Assembly: GCA_027943335.1 (NCBI GenBank)
Contig: BSBK01006441.1
Span: 645,501 to 709,500, forward strand
DNA from: Chamaecyparis obtusa
Lineage: Eukaryota > Streptophyta > Pinopsida > Cupressales > Cupressaceae
DNA: 64,000 nt
Reading direction: 5' to 3'
Below are positions 22,021-33,270 of this stretch, in pieces. Under the pieces are notes generated by a model. The model did not search any database and had not been told where the DNA came from. It saw nothing but the letters and a program-made list of their open reading frames with translations. The translations under genes and the position numbers were made by a program. The stretch's first letter is position 1. Each line of letters opens with the position of its first letter.

Positions 22021-23389
22021 AATACTAGATCAAAGCGCCATATATGAATTCCTGGTAGAAGAAGTTGAGAAACCCACATTTGACCCTACCCAGCCTCATA
22101 CCATTTTTTTGCTAACAAAACATGAATCACCTTGGTATAGAGACATTTATACCTACTTAAAAGACCAAATCCTACCTATGGAGCAAACTAGGAATCAAAA
22201 GAAAATCTTTACCCAACAAGCCTCCCGTTATACCTTAATATCTGACACATTGTATCATAAAAGTATAGATGGAATGCTTCTAAGATGTCTAGAGAAAGAG
22301 GAATCAAATGTAGCCTTACAAGAAATTCATGAGGGGATTTGTGGGTCACATTCGAATGGTTTAACCCTAGCTAAGAAACTTCTTAGGATAGGATATTTTT
22401 GGCCTATTATGGAGAAGGACACTTGTCACTTTGCTAAAACTTGTTGAAAGTGTCAATATCATGGGAACTTAATCCATGTACCAACATAAGAGCTTCATCC
22501 TATGATGACACCTTGGCCATTTTATCAATGGGGTTTAGACTTAATAGGGATGATTTATCCACCATCTTCAAATGGTCATAAATTCAACATCACTGCAATA
22601 TAGTACTTTACCAAATGGGTGGAAGTTGTACCCTTGTCAACTGCCACAAGAAAGCAGATTTCCTTGTTCATATTAAACCACATAATATGTAGATATGGTG
22701 TCCCTCATGCCATCATCATGGATAATTCCAAGCACTTCAAAAATAAGGATTTAAAGGAGTTATGCACAAAGTTTCAAATGATCCATCACTCATCTTCAAT
22801 ATATTAACCCCAAGGTAATGGACAAGCCAAAGCAACGAATAAGAACATCTTAAAAATATTGAAGAGAACTGTGGATAATTTAGGTAGAGATTGGCATATA
22901 AAAATAAACCCGACCTTGTGGGCTTATAGGACAAGTATCAGAACACCAACGAGAGCTACACCATTTTCCTTAGTCTTTGGAATAGAAGCAGTTTTACCTT
23001 TGGAGGTAGAACTTCCATCCTTAAGAGTATCTCTACATGGTTTGATAAGTGAGGAAGATTATAGAGTTGCTAGGTTGCATGAACTGGAACTGCTAGATGA
23101 GAAACAACAACAAGCCTTTGATCACTTGAAAGTATATCAAAAATGAATGTCAAGGACCTGTAACAAACATATCAAGTCAAGAACATTCCAAATAGGTGAC
23201 TTAGTTTTGCGAGAAAATCCCAAGAACCAAGTAGAAAGAGAAAAGAAAGGAAAATGGGAAACAAACTGGTTAGGACCTTTTGTGATCACTTCATCTTTTA
23301 GGATAGGAACCTATAAGTTATCTGATTATGATGGAGAAGAGTTACAAGAGCCTATCAATAACATTCATCTAAAAAGGTTCTACACATGA
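22021..23389 (+). pseudogene. Tat-1 integrase (catalytic Glu replaced by Lys)
   Basis: The zinc region reads EIHEGICGSHSNGLTLAKK, then CHFAKTC and KCQYHG. Catalytic Asp one is in WGLDLIG (about 22530) and Asp two in AIIMDNSKHF (about 22720). The third residue should be Glu in GQAEATN, but here it is Lys (GQAKATN, about 22823-22843); Tat-2 keeps Glu. Then NPTLWAYRTSIRTPT and the C-terminal SRTFQIGDLVLRENPKNQ with the GPF-type core NWLGPFVIT, ending HLKRFYT at 23387-23389. Stops at about 22444, 22487, 22602, 22804 and 23143 break the frame. The enzyme would be dead even if read through. Confidence 0.92.
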
Positions 23390-23609
23390 AGCAGATGAAA
23401 GGGATAAAGAAAAAGAGTATCAGAAATATCAGATGGAGAGCATCCTATTTATTGTATATAGTCAAAAGAGATCTTGAAAATACCAAAAACATTGAAAAGC
23501 AGAAAAAAGCAAACAAATCATAAATGCAGAAAAGATAAAAAATAGTGGAAAATTAAGCATGAAGAAATCCAAAAACATTCATATATGATCCCCAAAAAGA
23601 TGTTGTCTT

Positions 23610-23822
23610 GGTGAAAACCTATCAAATAGGTGCCTTAATGATATGGAAAAAAGAAAAGAAAAAATGAAAAAGAGAAAATACAAAAAAATCATAAAAGAGA
23701 AAAAGTGCCTTGGTGAAAACCTAGCAAATAGGCACCTTGGTAGCAAAAAAAGGAAAAAGCTTTAAAAATAGAAAAAGAAAGCTAGATCCATTCAATCAGT
23801 GAAAACTTGGTAAACAGGCACC
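23610..23822 (+). other. Tat-1 post-pol motif, three copies
   Basis: At 23610-23634, 23712-23736 and 23798-23822 the sequence runs GGTG (or AGTG), AAAA, CCTA (or CTTG), a 5-nt loop ending AAA, TAGG (or CAGG), then TGCC or CACC. CCTA pairs with TAGG, and CTTG with CAGG (one wobble); GGTG pairs with CACC. A different fold, GGT and ACC around a GAAA loop, is also possible. Tat-2 has three matching copies at 63113-63301. A-rich DNA separates the copies. Confidence 0.7.
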
Positions 23823-23829
23823 ATTGAAA

Positions 23830-26020
23830 GTCCAAGTCAGTCACATACCTAGCCTTCATCCTTATAAATATTGTGTTCACCAATATTTGCATATATTGCA
23901 TAATAAAACCCCACAGTTGCATTTGCAAGTACCTAAGGATTTTGGTCACCTAATCTGCAAATTTTCCTAAGTCCCAGAAACGTAATTATATCAAACTAGG
24001 GGCAATCTACTCTAAAGGAGGAAGGATTCATCAAAAGCAAACTTCAATCAGTCATCGAATCAATTCATCGAAACACAAGTGAAACGCTCAATCAAATCCT
24101 AACTCTAATCCAATTTGAACCAAACGTGAAATTTGATCCAAGATCTTACATGGCCCTATCTTTATCAGGATTAAAAGTATGAAATGGATGGAACTACACT
24201 TGAAATGTAGATTTGAATAACATTGCAATTTTTTTTCTAAATTGTTGACTTGATTGATGAAATCATGTCTTTCTAGCGAATTGATGAAAGTTTTTAAACT
24301 AGACAAGCTATGATGAAAGCATGATATTTTATTGATTTATGAATGACTATCTTAAGATCAAAGTTTTAAAACATGTATTATTTGTCTAAGGACGTGATCA
24401 TCAAAGAATCATCGAGGACTTGTACATATGATGAAATTAATATTTTTGTTTGTTTACACAAAAGGATACCTTGGATATTTTGATGTTCAATATCATAATA
24501 CCAAAATCCACTTGCAACATAGAATCTAACAAAATCAATATTCATACTCTCATGATTGACTTCAATCAGAGACAGTCATACCATAGGATGGGAAAGAAAT
24601 GAAAGAGGTGAAAGAAGTATTCATATCATCATGGTTGAACTAGTGATGGTTGTACTAAAATCAGGATTCCAAAAACTCCTCAATGATGAATATAAGCTCC
24701 AAATTTTTGAATAGTGACAGTTAGTTGCATACATCTTAGATTAAATGCATTTAATGTATTTTTCATTTCTTAGCCTAAACATTAATTTTCAAGAGGGAAA
24801 TAGAAAGGGAGTGTAGTCAAATAAAAAATCAAAGGAACATCAAAAACTATATGTGATCGAGTGTGTTGGAAATCCAAAATAAAAAACAAAGGTGCATTAC
24901 ATTAGTTCATGAGCATTTGTTAGATCCATGTTAAATTGCATTCATTTAGGACTTTCCACCCTAAAGTACCAATTAGATTCTTTTCATTAGGTTTCATTCA
25001 TCATTTAAATCCAATTCATAAAGTGACATTGCATTATGTTGCATTCATTTTAAACATTAAACTTTCATAAAATAACATTGCATTAGGTTGCATTCATTTT
25101 GAAGTTTTATCTCATTTAGTATGCATTATTTAAATCATTCATATAAATCCATTAAGTGCATTTACCATTGCATTCATTAATGTTCATTACATCCATTAAG
25201 TCATTTCATTCAAATAGACATAAATTCTTCATTAGGTGCATATCATTTAGTTCCTTCAAAAATATTGCACATTGCATTATCCATACATCCATTTTCATCC
25301 TACATTAAATATCATTGCATCTACGTTCATTAACATCATTCATCTATATATAGCATTTAGAATCATTAATCATTAAATATCCATAATCATTATTCATTAC
25401 ATCATATAGGTCCATCACATTTTACATCACATTTGCATATCATAAATCCATTCCATTCAGATCCATTACATACATCCATATATCCATAAACATCATTACA
25501 TCGCATTAAATCATTACATCATCATCTAACACATTTATATATCATTTGCATCCATAAAGCATACAATATCATAATTACATCATTAAATCCATCCATTCAT
25601 CTATTCTATGTCATACATAAGACAACCATCTAAGCATAAATAGAACATGTGCATCCATACCATAAAACTGCATTCTGAAAACCATAAAACAAAGCATATA
25701 GGAGAGAGAATCATATAGATCTACATATCATAGTAAATCACCTGAAAAATGAGGTCCAACACATAATGACATTACATAAAGTAAATCTATCAAAACTGAG
25801 TATCAAAGTCTATGGTATCATCATCATAAATCAACATAGTATCAAAGTCTATGATATCATCATGAAACATCAGTAAATCAAAGTCCATCAAAGTATCAAT
25901 AAGTATCAACACATAAGGGAACATCAACTGATCAAAAGAATAGAATAGAGTCCAATGTCTCGATATCAAAAATATGATCATCATGTACATCAATGAATAA
26001 ATAATGCATATCATCTCAAT
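23830..26020. other. Tat-1 3' region, non-coding, partly G-poor
   Basis: No gene recognised. From about 24900 to 25760 the plus strand is made of CATT, ATCC and TTCA words and is strikingly poor in G, so it is strand-asymmetric low-complexity DNA. Around 25790-25870 there is a short repeated piece containing ATCAAAGTCTATG and ATCATCATAAATCA. Confidence 0.6.
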
Positions 26021-26024
26021 GGAT

Positions 26025-27950
26025 CAACTGGCTAAGCCACCAGCACCATCAGCACCATCAAGACTAGGACCAATATCAAGAGGTCTAATCGAACTAGCCT
26101 GTAGCCCATGTTGACTCATAGCAGCCATAAAAGCCTGCATCATACTGTTGAGCTGGCTAACTTGCTATCTAATCTGAGACACATCTGATTGTAAGGTTCG
26201 AACCTCTGATGCCACTGCTGAAGCCTCTAAACTGGGAGTCTGTGCAGGAGGAGTCTATGGTGGAGGCATGGAAGAAGATGGCATGGAAGAAGAAGGCATG
26301 GAAGAAGATGGAACAAATAAAGATGGAACAAAAGAAGAAGAAGATGGACAAGATGAAGAAGATGGCATAGAAGTAGAAGCATGTGCCTGAACTAAAGGAG
26401 CCTGTGGAACAACTGGAGGGATAACCTGCGGAGGAGGACCCTATGCCTGATCTAATAGAGCCTGTGTTGCTTGGGCATCCACCTGCCTCTAACATCTGAC
26501 TCTACGATGACCCTATCTAGCTATAGGATCCACAACAACCTGATGCAAAACCCTATCAACACCTCGACCCCCAGTAGGACCACTTCTCATCTAGACACCA
26601 CCACCACCCCTAGGAGGAATGGGAGTAGCAACAATAACTGGTATCAACATTCTTCCAGCTCTAGCTGCTCGATGACCCGATCATCCATGATGAGCCCATC
26701 TCCTACCACCCCTACCTCCATCCTCACCATCACCTCCATCCCCACCATCACCTCCATCCCCACCATCACCTCCATCCCCACCATCATCATCTGAATCCTC
26801 ATCAATCCCAGGTATCCTCTCAGCTGGATCAGTAAATCTTGAAAAAGGGTTCTGAGAAAACCAATCTACGTAGTCATCAGTCATGCCTACATCAATCACA
26901 TGATCTCTCATGTCCCATGGTAGGTGACCAAGTTGCTCTATCTCCTGCAGAGCTATCCTGAAATCAACCACATGCCCCCATAGTGATCTCTCAGCCTGCA
27001 CACAGGCATACATAGCTACACCCTATGGCATTCCTTGAGTATGACCATATTGTCGTAGCACTCGTCGAAAGCAAAATCTCTCAATAATATGCAGAGACTG
27101 CCCTATCATCCATTGGGGAAAACACATAAATAAAAGCTCTATAGCATCCTCGGGCCACGCCTCACATCCAATGTATGGTCACCAGATGACCTGATCCATA
27201 TCATCGATCACATGATACCAATAATCTAACTTGCCCATGTGGGCCTGCACCACCATGCCCTTGTACATCCAGGCAAATAGCCACCCAGGATCATGGTGAT
27301 GAACTGCAACTGGCCTAGTCACTAGGAGATGCTCCCATGTCCATAACTATAATAAAATCACTCTCGCAGAGAGAGTCGAAGAGTGTCAATAAACTACTGT
27401 GTGCACCTCATGGTACAGTTGCGCTAGAATGCAAGAACCCCAATCAAAGCATTGGGGCAGAGCCATTAGGTCCTTTAAAATGTGATCCCAACCGACTGCA
27501 AATCCATGCCCTCAATGATCAAGCACGCGGAAACCTCTAATTAGTACACCCAAAATAGCTGGCAGAACCAGAAATGAATGAAACTGTGACCACTGGATAT
27601 GGTCATCACTAATCATGGGGTCCTGGAACACCTGCCAATACATTGTGCCATCATAAACCTGATCATAGTAAACTAGCTCTCCCCGAGTAGGAATGCGGAG
27701 GATGCGGTACACATCCTTGGGGGTGATAGTCATCTTCCCCATTAGAAAGTGGAAAGTATTATGGTAAGAGTGCCACCTCTCTTCCATAGCTATGATCAAC
27801 CCTCGATTAACTCAGAATCAAGGTAGGACAAGCAAGAAGGAAAGCCTGCATCTACCTATGTGTCGGTGATCGGGAGCGCTCAGATCATCAATCATGTTGA
27901 ACAGTAAAGGATACAAGCCTCAAATGACCAATGACTTAAGCACAACCTGC
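26025..27950 (-). pseudogene. Antisense plant mobile domain (PMD) frame in Tat-1
   Basis: Read from the minus strand, the pieces follow the plant mobile domain (aminotransferase-like) family in order: GLYPLLFNMIDDL (about 27920), LIIAMEERWHSYHNTFHFL, GKMTITPKDVYRILRIPTRG (about 27720), CFDWGSCILAQLYHEVH (about 27440), LWTWEHLLVTRPVAVH (about 27320), then RQYGHTQGMP, MYACVQAERSLWGHVVDF and EIEQLGHLPWDMRDHVID (about 26890). After the domain come a GGD repeat (about 26720-26780), a Ser/Pro-rich stretch with repeated SSSMP, and a short coiled-coil-like end to about 26025. Stops and at least one frameshift break it. PMD proteins act in gene silencing in plants, and PMDs are often found in transposons. 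Extra antisense frames between pol and the 3' LTR are known in some Tat elements. Whether it helped the element is unknown. Confidence 0.85.
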
Positions 27951-28254
27951 AAAAAGAAAGTTAAATCACATCAGTTTTGAAATCAGTTATCTTTTGAATC
28001 ATCCTAAGTCAATCAAACATTTACAAAATATCAAACCATAATCAATTTTCCTAATTCTATTCAGAGATGACGGAAAATTAATCATCACCCATCATCTAAA
28101 TCTAGATTGACAATCAAGCATTCAAACTAAATTGATTCAAACTAGCATCCTATGATTCACTACCAAATCAGGTTTCTTACCTAAGACAATCAATTGATCG
28201 ACAACATTGAACGGTTCAAAAAACTAAGTCATTTGCAATTTTTTTCTAACAGGG

Positions 28255-28600
28255 TAAAAGTGCTATTTTAATGTTTAAAAGCACTAAAAAGAAAAAGTGC
28301 AACTTAAAAGATTTAAAGTGCTATCTAAAAAATTAAAAGCGTTGTTCTAAGGTGAAATCGCTAAAAGGTTGTAAAAGTGCTAAAGGAAATATTGGACGCA
28401 CTATTAAAAACATCAAAAGCGCACAAGCTTTTATACGCGCTAAAGAAAAAAATTGAAAGCAAATGATGCCCTAGTTTCAACATGTAAAAGCACTATTTAA
28501 ACTTGCGGAAGCGCTATTTCAAAGTGCAGAAGCGCAAAAAGAATTTCAAACACGCTAAAGAAATGATTAAAAGTGTTATTTGGAGTGAAAAATGCAAAAA
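28255..28600 (-). repeat. Tat-1 3' array: ~20-bp period, reverse complement of the leader motif
   Basis: Words of the type TTAAAAGCGCTA or AAAAGTGCTA recur about every 18-22 bp: near 28258, 28276, 28296, 28316, 28337, 28358, 28374, 28395, 28415, 28434, 28487, 28507, 28528, 28550 and 28571. Read on the minus strand they are the same TAGCGCTTTTAA motif as the leader array at 11090-11420. The array lies about 800 bp before the 3' LTR, just upstream of the PMD frame in that frame's own direction. Confidence 0.8.
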
Positions 28601-29375
28601 AAGAGGGTTCTTGGAGGAAAAATTCAATTTTCTTGAAATTAAATGCATTAAATTGAAAACTAAGTGGATCAGGCACTTACCAGAGGTCCATAGGTCGGTC
28701 ATCGATGATATCATCACCCACACTCAAATCGGTGCTCTTAGATCGAGATAACCATCGTAATCACCTCAGAGAGAGTCAGAGAGAAAAGTCAAAGAGGAAA
28801 GTGAAAATAAATAGTAAAATTGACTTTTTACCCCTTTATATAGGCCATTTTGACCTAAAAGGGGCATCTTTGACTAGAAAATGACCAGGGACCCAAATTT
28901 TTCACCAAATCAGCCAAATCAGGGGCATTTTTCATCACACGAAAGCAAATTCATTATCAGAAATGAAATCAAAATTCATTTATAATTTGACCTAATCAAT
29001 GCGAAATGACCTAAACTGTCAACTTTTTCAAACAACAATCAAATTTCATTTCATTTCCAAGGGGCGTACACTCAGATAATCAAGAAAGGCATCAATATCA
29101 TCAAATTAGGGGCATGACCATCAAATCAGAGCGTAATCTTTTATCATAAAATTTTTCGCTTATCAATCGAAAGGGGCATCAAACATTGAATCAGATCAAA
29201 CTAGATACCATATCAATAAATTATCATCAAATCAACCATCAAGACATCAAATCAATCAAACTTCATCAGAATCTACATCTTATACTAACATCAAAATCGA
29301 TCATCAATGGAATCAAGACCTTATATCAGTTGAATCAGGACATTCTTTGAATTGACACACGACACATGTCAACTC
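28601..29375. other. Tat-1 3' untranslated DNA
   Basis: AT-rich, with repeated ATCAAAT and AGGGGCAT words (28861, 28920, 29103, 29174). The AGGGGCAT words resemble the polypurine tract core AGAGGGGCATT at 29378 and could be extra priming sites or chance. No gene seen. Confidence 0.5.
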
Positions 29376-29388
29376 AAAGAGGGGCATT
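29376..29388 (+). other. Tat-1 polypurine tract
   Basis: AAAGAGGGGCATT directly before the 3' LTR start (TGTAATCACC at 29389). It would prime plus-strand cDNA synthesis. Confidence 0.88.
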
Positions 29389-30274
29389 TGTAATCACCGA
29401 AAATTGGACAAGATCATTTAAGTGAGAAATCAAGGCAAAAATCAATACAATTAAATGCATTTAAATCAAATCAAATCAAATCAAAGATAAATTACAATTG
29501 AACCTTAATCCAAATTTAATTGAAAATCAAAAGCCATTAAATTGATTTAAACCTAATAAAACATGATTAATCAATAAATTGTACAATTAATCTAATTAAT
29601 TGTATAGTTCAAATTAAATCAAATCAACCCATTCAAGGGGTACACATGGCTAAAAAAATTAAATAAATTCAATTAATTAATTCCTATTTTCTCTCAACCA
29701 CCAAATGGGAGGAAAATCAATCAACCAATAGGAATTGAGCACCAAGCTCACATGGATCAAGCCTAAATTGAATCTCAATCACTCACTTGGAGGATGCATC
29801 TTGTCCACTCATTTTGTCCTCTTGTCCCAAGCTTTGAGGACAAAATATTTAAATGGTCTCCAAAGGTGGAACCATGAACTTAACTCAAACTTAATCATGA
29901 TCAACTCAACTACACCCCCTACCTTTGTCAAAATCTATAAAAGCAAGGCATAATTGAAGCAATAATCATCCACAAAATCTAAGAATAGCATCAAACCTCT
30001 TGAAATTTATAGTTAGAAAGCAAAATTTAGATTTAATTAAGCTTAAATTCACTTTTTAATTAAACTATTAGCTTTGTTTATCATTCATTCTCATTTTAGG
30101 ACTGTCACTAATGGAAGCTTGCTGAGAGCTTTGCATTAGCATCCCTAAATAGATATCCATAGACTGCTTAATTATTCTTTATTTGTTAAAATAACTTATT
30201 CTTTGTGGTAATTTAGTTATTTTATTCATTTATTTGCAATACTAACCCTGTGCGGGTACTTTTTCTAGTACACA
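29389..30274 (+). repeat. Tat-1 3' LTR (886 bp)
   Basis: Matches the 5' LTR end to end, about 95% by eye. TATA box at 29936-29943. Followed by the right target duplication GTAGA (30275-30279). Confidence 0.95.
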
Positions 30275-30279
30275 GTAGA

Positions 30280-31019
30280 TGTTATAGGGTCCACCTAGCT
30301 GGCCTGAGTGGGTGTACAATGGAAAACAATTGATTAGAGATGACTAATTCCCCAAAAGGATTGCATTCCCACAATAATTACATTAAAACATAACAAAATC
30401 AGAACTACATATAAAAATAGAGTGTCGATCCAAGATGTCTTGATCCTATGGATATAGGCTATGTAGGCAGTCTAGAAGGCAGAGGAATCTTCTAATACAT
30501 AGGTTTCTTGGATATAGCTTGAGTGTTAACTCTTACATATTGATATATGTATAAACGTAAATGTAAATATATATATTTATATATGTGTGTGTATATATGC
30601 ATTTATATGGATTCATATCTATTGATATCTACGTATATATTAATATGTAAGTATATGTGTGTACATATATATAACATCTTTTTGTGTATATAGATTTCAA
30701 TCTATTTTAATTTAGGGTTAGCATAACTATCATATACTTTCAACCTTTATTTTGTTTTTTGTTCATTTGGTTGTGGTTGTATGGATAATTTATGTTGCCT
30801 ACACCATGCATATTTTGTCCATCTCAAACAGTCACTCCATGTGACAGTGGATATAAATTATACAAAATATATGAATTCGCATACCTTTGCATACATATAG
30901 TTAGCATCCCTATAATTGTGCCATTAAATAATAGATAGTACACTCTGTAAGAGCAACCCAAAATGAAGTACACAACATTAAATTCCATTCAATGCACAAT
31001 ACTCAACCAACTTGTTTCC
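30280..31019. other. Flank with TA/TG microsatellites
   Basis: Continues the DNA interrupted at 10083. Mixed TA, TATG and TG runs at about 30538-30680. No gene recognised. Confidence 0.6.
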
Positions 31020-31160
31020 CATAGACCAACACCCAACATCCCCTTGCCAACGCAACACAACACAATACACATTAATGTTCATTAGAAAACTCCTTCGACA
31101 AACATAATTTCCAGATGGTTGATAATGTGTTGGCCAACAATGCCCATAATTAAATCAATT
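31020..31160 (-). repeat. Inverted copy of the repeat at 5280-5410
   Basis: The reverse complement shares, in order, the words GGGCATT, AACCATCTGG, ATGTTTGTC, GTTTTCT, TTGTGTTGCG and CAAGGGG with 5280-5410. With Tat-1 removed the two copies lie about 5.5 kb apart and face each other around the RPA1-like and Helitron region on its left side. Confidence 0.6.
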
Positions 31161-31429
31161 TGATACCACTACCCAAGGCAAAGAAGAAAAATGAATTCAA
31201 TACCAAGTATTGACGTTTCATTTGTTAGCTATTATTTTCTCACCTTTCACCAAACATTTGCTATTGGAACTTTCTAAAATAAGACTCCACATATCTACAC
31301 CCTAAAAAATACAATCCGCTAAGCTTTTCAAATAAATGCTTCCAAATGAAATATTTGATACTTTTTCTTTCTTCAATATTCCTTTGCCTATTGTACCATC
31401 CTAAAAAGTTAGCACCCATGATTGTATAC

Positions 31430-32350
31430 TTTATTAGGACCTATTAGGCCCATTTTGGCAATTTAAAGGTCTGATTGTTTGTTATACTTGATCCCGACAA
31501 GTTGATTCTCCATATCTTGCACCTTTTCACTCTCCCTGAGCTCCAATTTAAATTTGGACCCTTTTCTCATGGGACATGTCACCACTGGTGATTGCCTCTA
31601 GGTTTTGGGGCCTAAATTTTACCCGGGCCCCGATGTTGACATTTTCTCAAGGGATTTTCTTTTATGGTCAGCATGGATCAAATTTGAATCTCAAAATGAT
31701 GGAGTTAGTATAAAAAATCCCTATCACTCCTCATTTTGGATATCACAACCATACTCAAGCATTTTTTCAATCAAGCTATCAAGTTTTCATGCAAGTAAAA
31801 GCATTTGGATTCAAGATTTGAAGGCAAGCACCCAAGATCAAGGTCTCCAAGTCTCAAATTCTTCAAGATCATCCAAGACAAAGGAAATATTCTCCAATTG
31901 ATGCAAGATTCTCTTCCATGATATCCAAGTAGAGGAATTCTCAATCAAGCTAGAAGATCCATCCTTCCATCCACCTTCTTCCTTCTTCTTTGCAAGTGTT
32001 ATCAAGCATATCTACATTCAAGATCTATGAGTAGAATTCTTAGATCTATGCATTTGTGAGGGCATCCTTTATTATACATCTCATTCCAAGGTGAACTCTT
32101 TGGATCTCAAATACATTCACATATCTTCATGGGTATGAGTTATTTCTACATCTGTCTATGAGGTTTTATGGAAGGTGAATTTATTATTCACCTTTCTATT
32201 TGTTGTCTTGTATGAAATTTCATTTCATTTCTAAATTTGATTCCTAAACATGGGTTTGACCAAGATGATTTCCTTTACCCAAAAAATTTCCCCCCCCCTT
32301 TTTTTTGTGTAGGAACAAGTTATAGATTCATTGGATCAGATCTAGGCAAA
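31430..32350 (+). repeat. Probable solo LTR remnant related to the PAL arms
   Basis: Shares the order of features seen in the PAL left arm: a GGCCATTTTGG-like start (31448), CAATCAAGCTATCAAG (about 31768), short repeated CAAG words, AAGGTGAAT (32173), then TTCCTAAACATGGGTTTGACCAAG (as two separate matches near 32245) and a poly-C/poly-T run before GTAGGAACAAG. Ends and target duplication not found. Confidence 0.45.
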
Positions 32351-32387
32351 TCATGAATAGTCAGATAATCTATGAAAAATCTAGACA

Positions 32388-32512
32388 AAAACATTAAGAA
32401 CACATCACCATTGCCTTCATGTTCTAGGAGCACATTGCCATTTTCATCATGTCCTAGGAACACGTCACCATTTTTGTCATGTCCCAAGAGCACATCACCA
32501 TTGTCATCACGG
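32388..32512. repeat. 30-bp minisatellite, about four copies
   Basis: Units beginning CATGTCCTAGGA or CATGTTCTAGGA, then CACATCACCATT, start at 32418, 32448, 32478 and 32508 with an exact 30-bp period. On the minus strand the unit reads GHDKNGDVFL, which looks like a calcium loop but is only a repeat translation. Confidence 0.85.
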
Positions 32513-32939
32513 TCCTTCCATTTTGAGCTCAAATTTCAGTCACATGCTATATTTATCTTATCGTTCCCATTTTTGCAAATTTTTGCTCACTGTTTGGCTA
32601 TTACATTTTTTTTTTACTAGTTTTTCAATAACTTTCTTAATTAAATAGTTACATTTCTATATTTTACAACTCTCATTCATCACTTACATTTTTTAGAAAA
32701 GGATTATCATCCCACTTAGTGTTTGGGTCTCCTCTTTAACCTATTGAGGCCTCTTCCTTCCTAGATGTGCAGTTCATGAAAAGGGAAGTGATCTATCAAT
32801 ACACACATTTTCCTATGCTTCCATTTTCCCGTGTACACCTATAATGTGTAATCCTTGAATCAAATGTGTATATCCAATCTTATGGTGTCTCCCAAACTCA
32901 TTGCATGTGTTTCTTTGTATTTTTATGTCTTTAGGCTTT

Positions 32940-33270
32940 GTGCATATGAGTGTATATATACTTTTATGTGTCTATCTAGGTATTAGAATGCACATATGTT
33001 TCAATGTATCTATCTATCTTTGTGTGTGTGTGTATATATATATGTATATGTATGTATGTATATATATAGATGTGTGTGTGTGTGTGTGTGTGTATAGATA
33101 CAAATATGCACACTTATACATATATAGGCATATAAATAAGATAGTCTTCCAAACATGCATTCAATATACATACATGTAAACATAGGCAGAAATAGTATAT
33201 ATACACACATATACACTTATATATATTTATACAAATATATTCATATCTCTATATCTATGTATGTGATTAT
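32940..33270. repeat. TG/TA microsatellite cluster
   Basis: TATCTATC, (TG)n and (TA)n runs, including (TG) runs near 33020 and 33072-33092. Reading frames across it are artefacts of the repeats. From 33271 to 33959 I see no confident gene, although a few fragments such as NEINFLELEQHFSHFE (about 33590) may belong to the Helitron protein that follows. Confidence 0.8.

Larger units (their letters stand above)
10084..30274 (+). mobile_element. Tat-1: complete Ty3/gypsy Tat-lineage element, 20.2 kb
   Basis: Both LTRs (885 and 886 bp, about 95% identical by eye) start TGTAATCAC and end in CA. They are flanked by an exact 5-bp target duplication, GTAGA at 10079-10083 and 30275-30279. Order inside: PBS, ~2-kb leader, gag, protease, G-patch, RT, RNase H, second RNase H, integrase, ~6-kb 3' region with an antisense PMD frame, polypurine tract, LTR. 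RT before integrase defines gypsy; the extra RNase H with its own DGS, EYEAL, GDSQLV and VDAMA motifs places it in Tat. The size comes from the long UTR regions plus the 3.1-kb PAL insertion. All genes are broken, so it could only move with proteins from relatives. Confidence 0.95.

Noticed and set aside
27337..27540. Plus-strand frame opposite the PMD region
   Set aside because: Shadow of the antisense PMD frame, which has ordered family motifs.
10084..30274. Tat-1 as an active element
   Set aside because: Stops, frameshifts, the PAL insertion and loss of the integrase Glu rule out self-sufficient movement.
32320..32532. EF-hand-like calcium-binding protein on the minus strand
   Set aside because: The D-x-N-G-D pattern comes from the 30-bp minisatellite; there is no helix-loop-helix spacing.
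32901..33179. Cys/Tyr-rich open frames
   Set aside because: Translations of TG/TA microsatellites.
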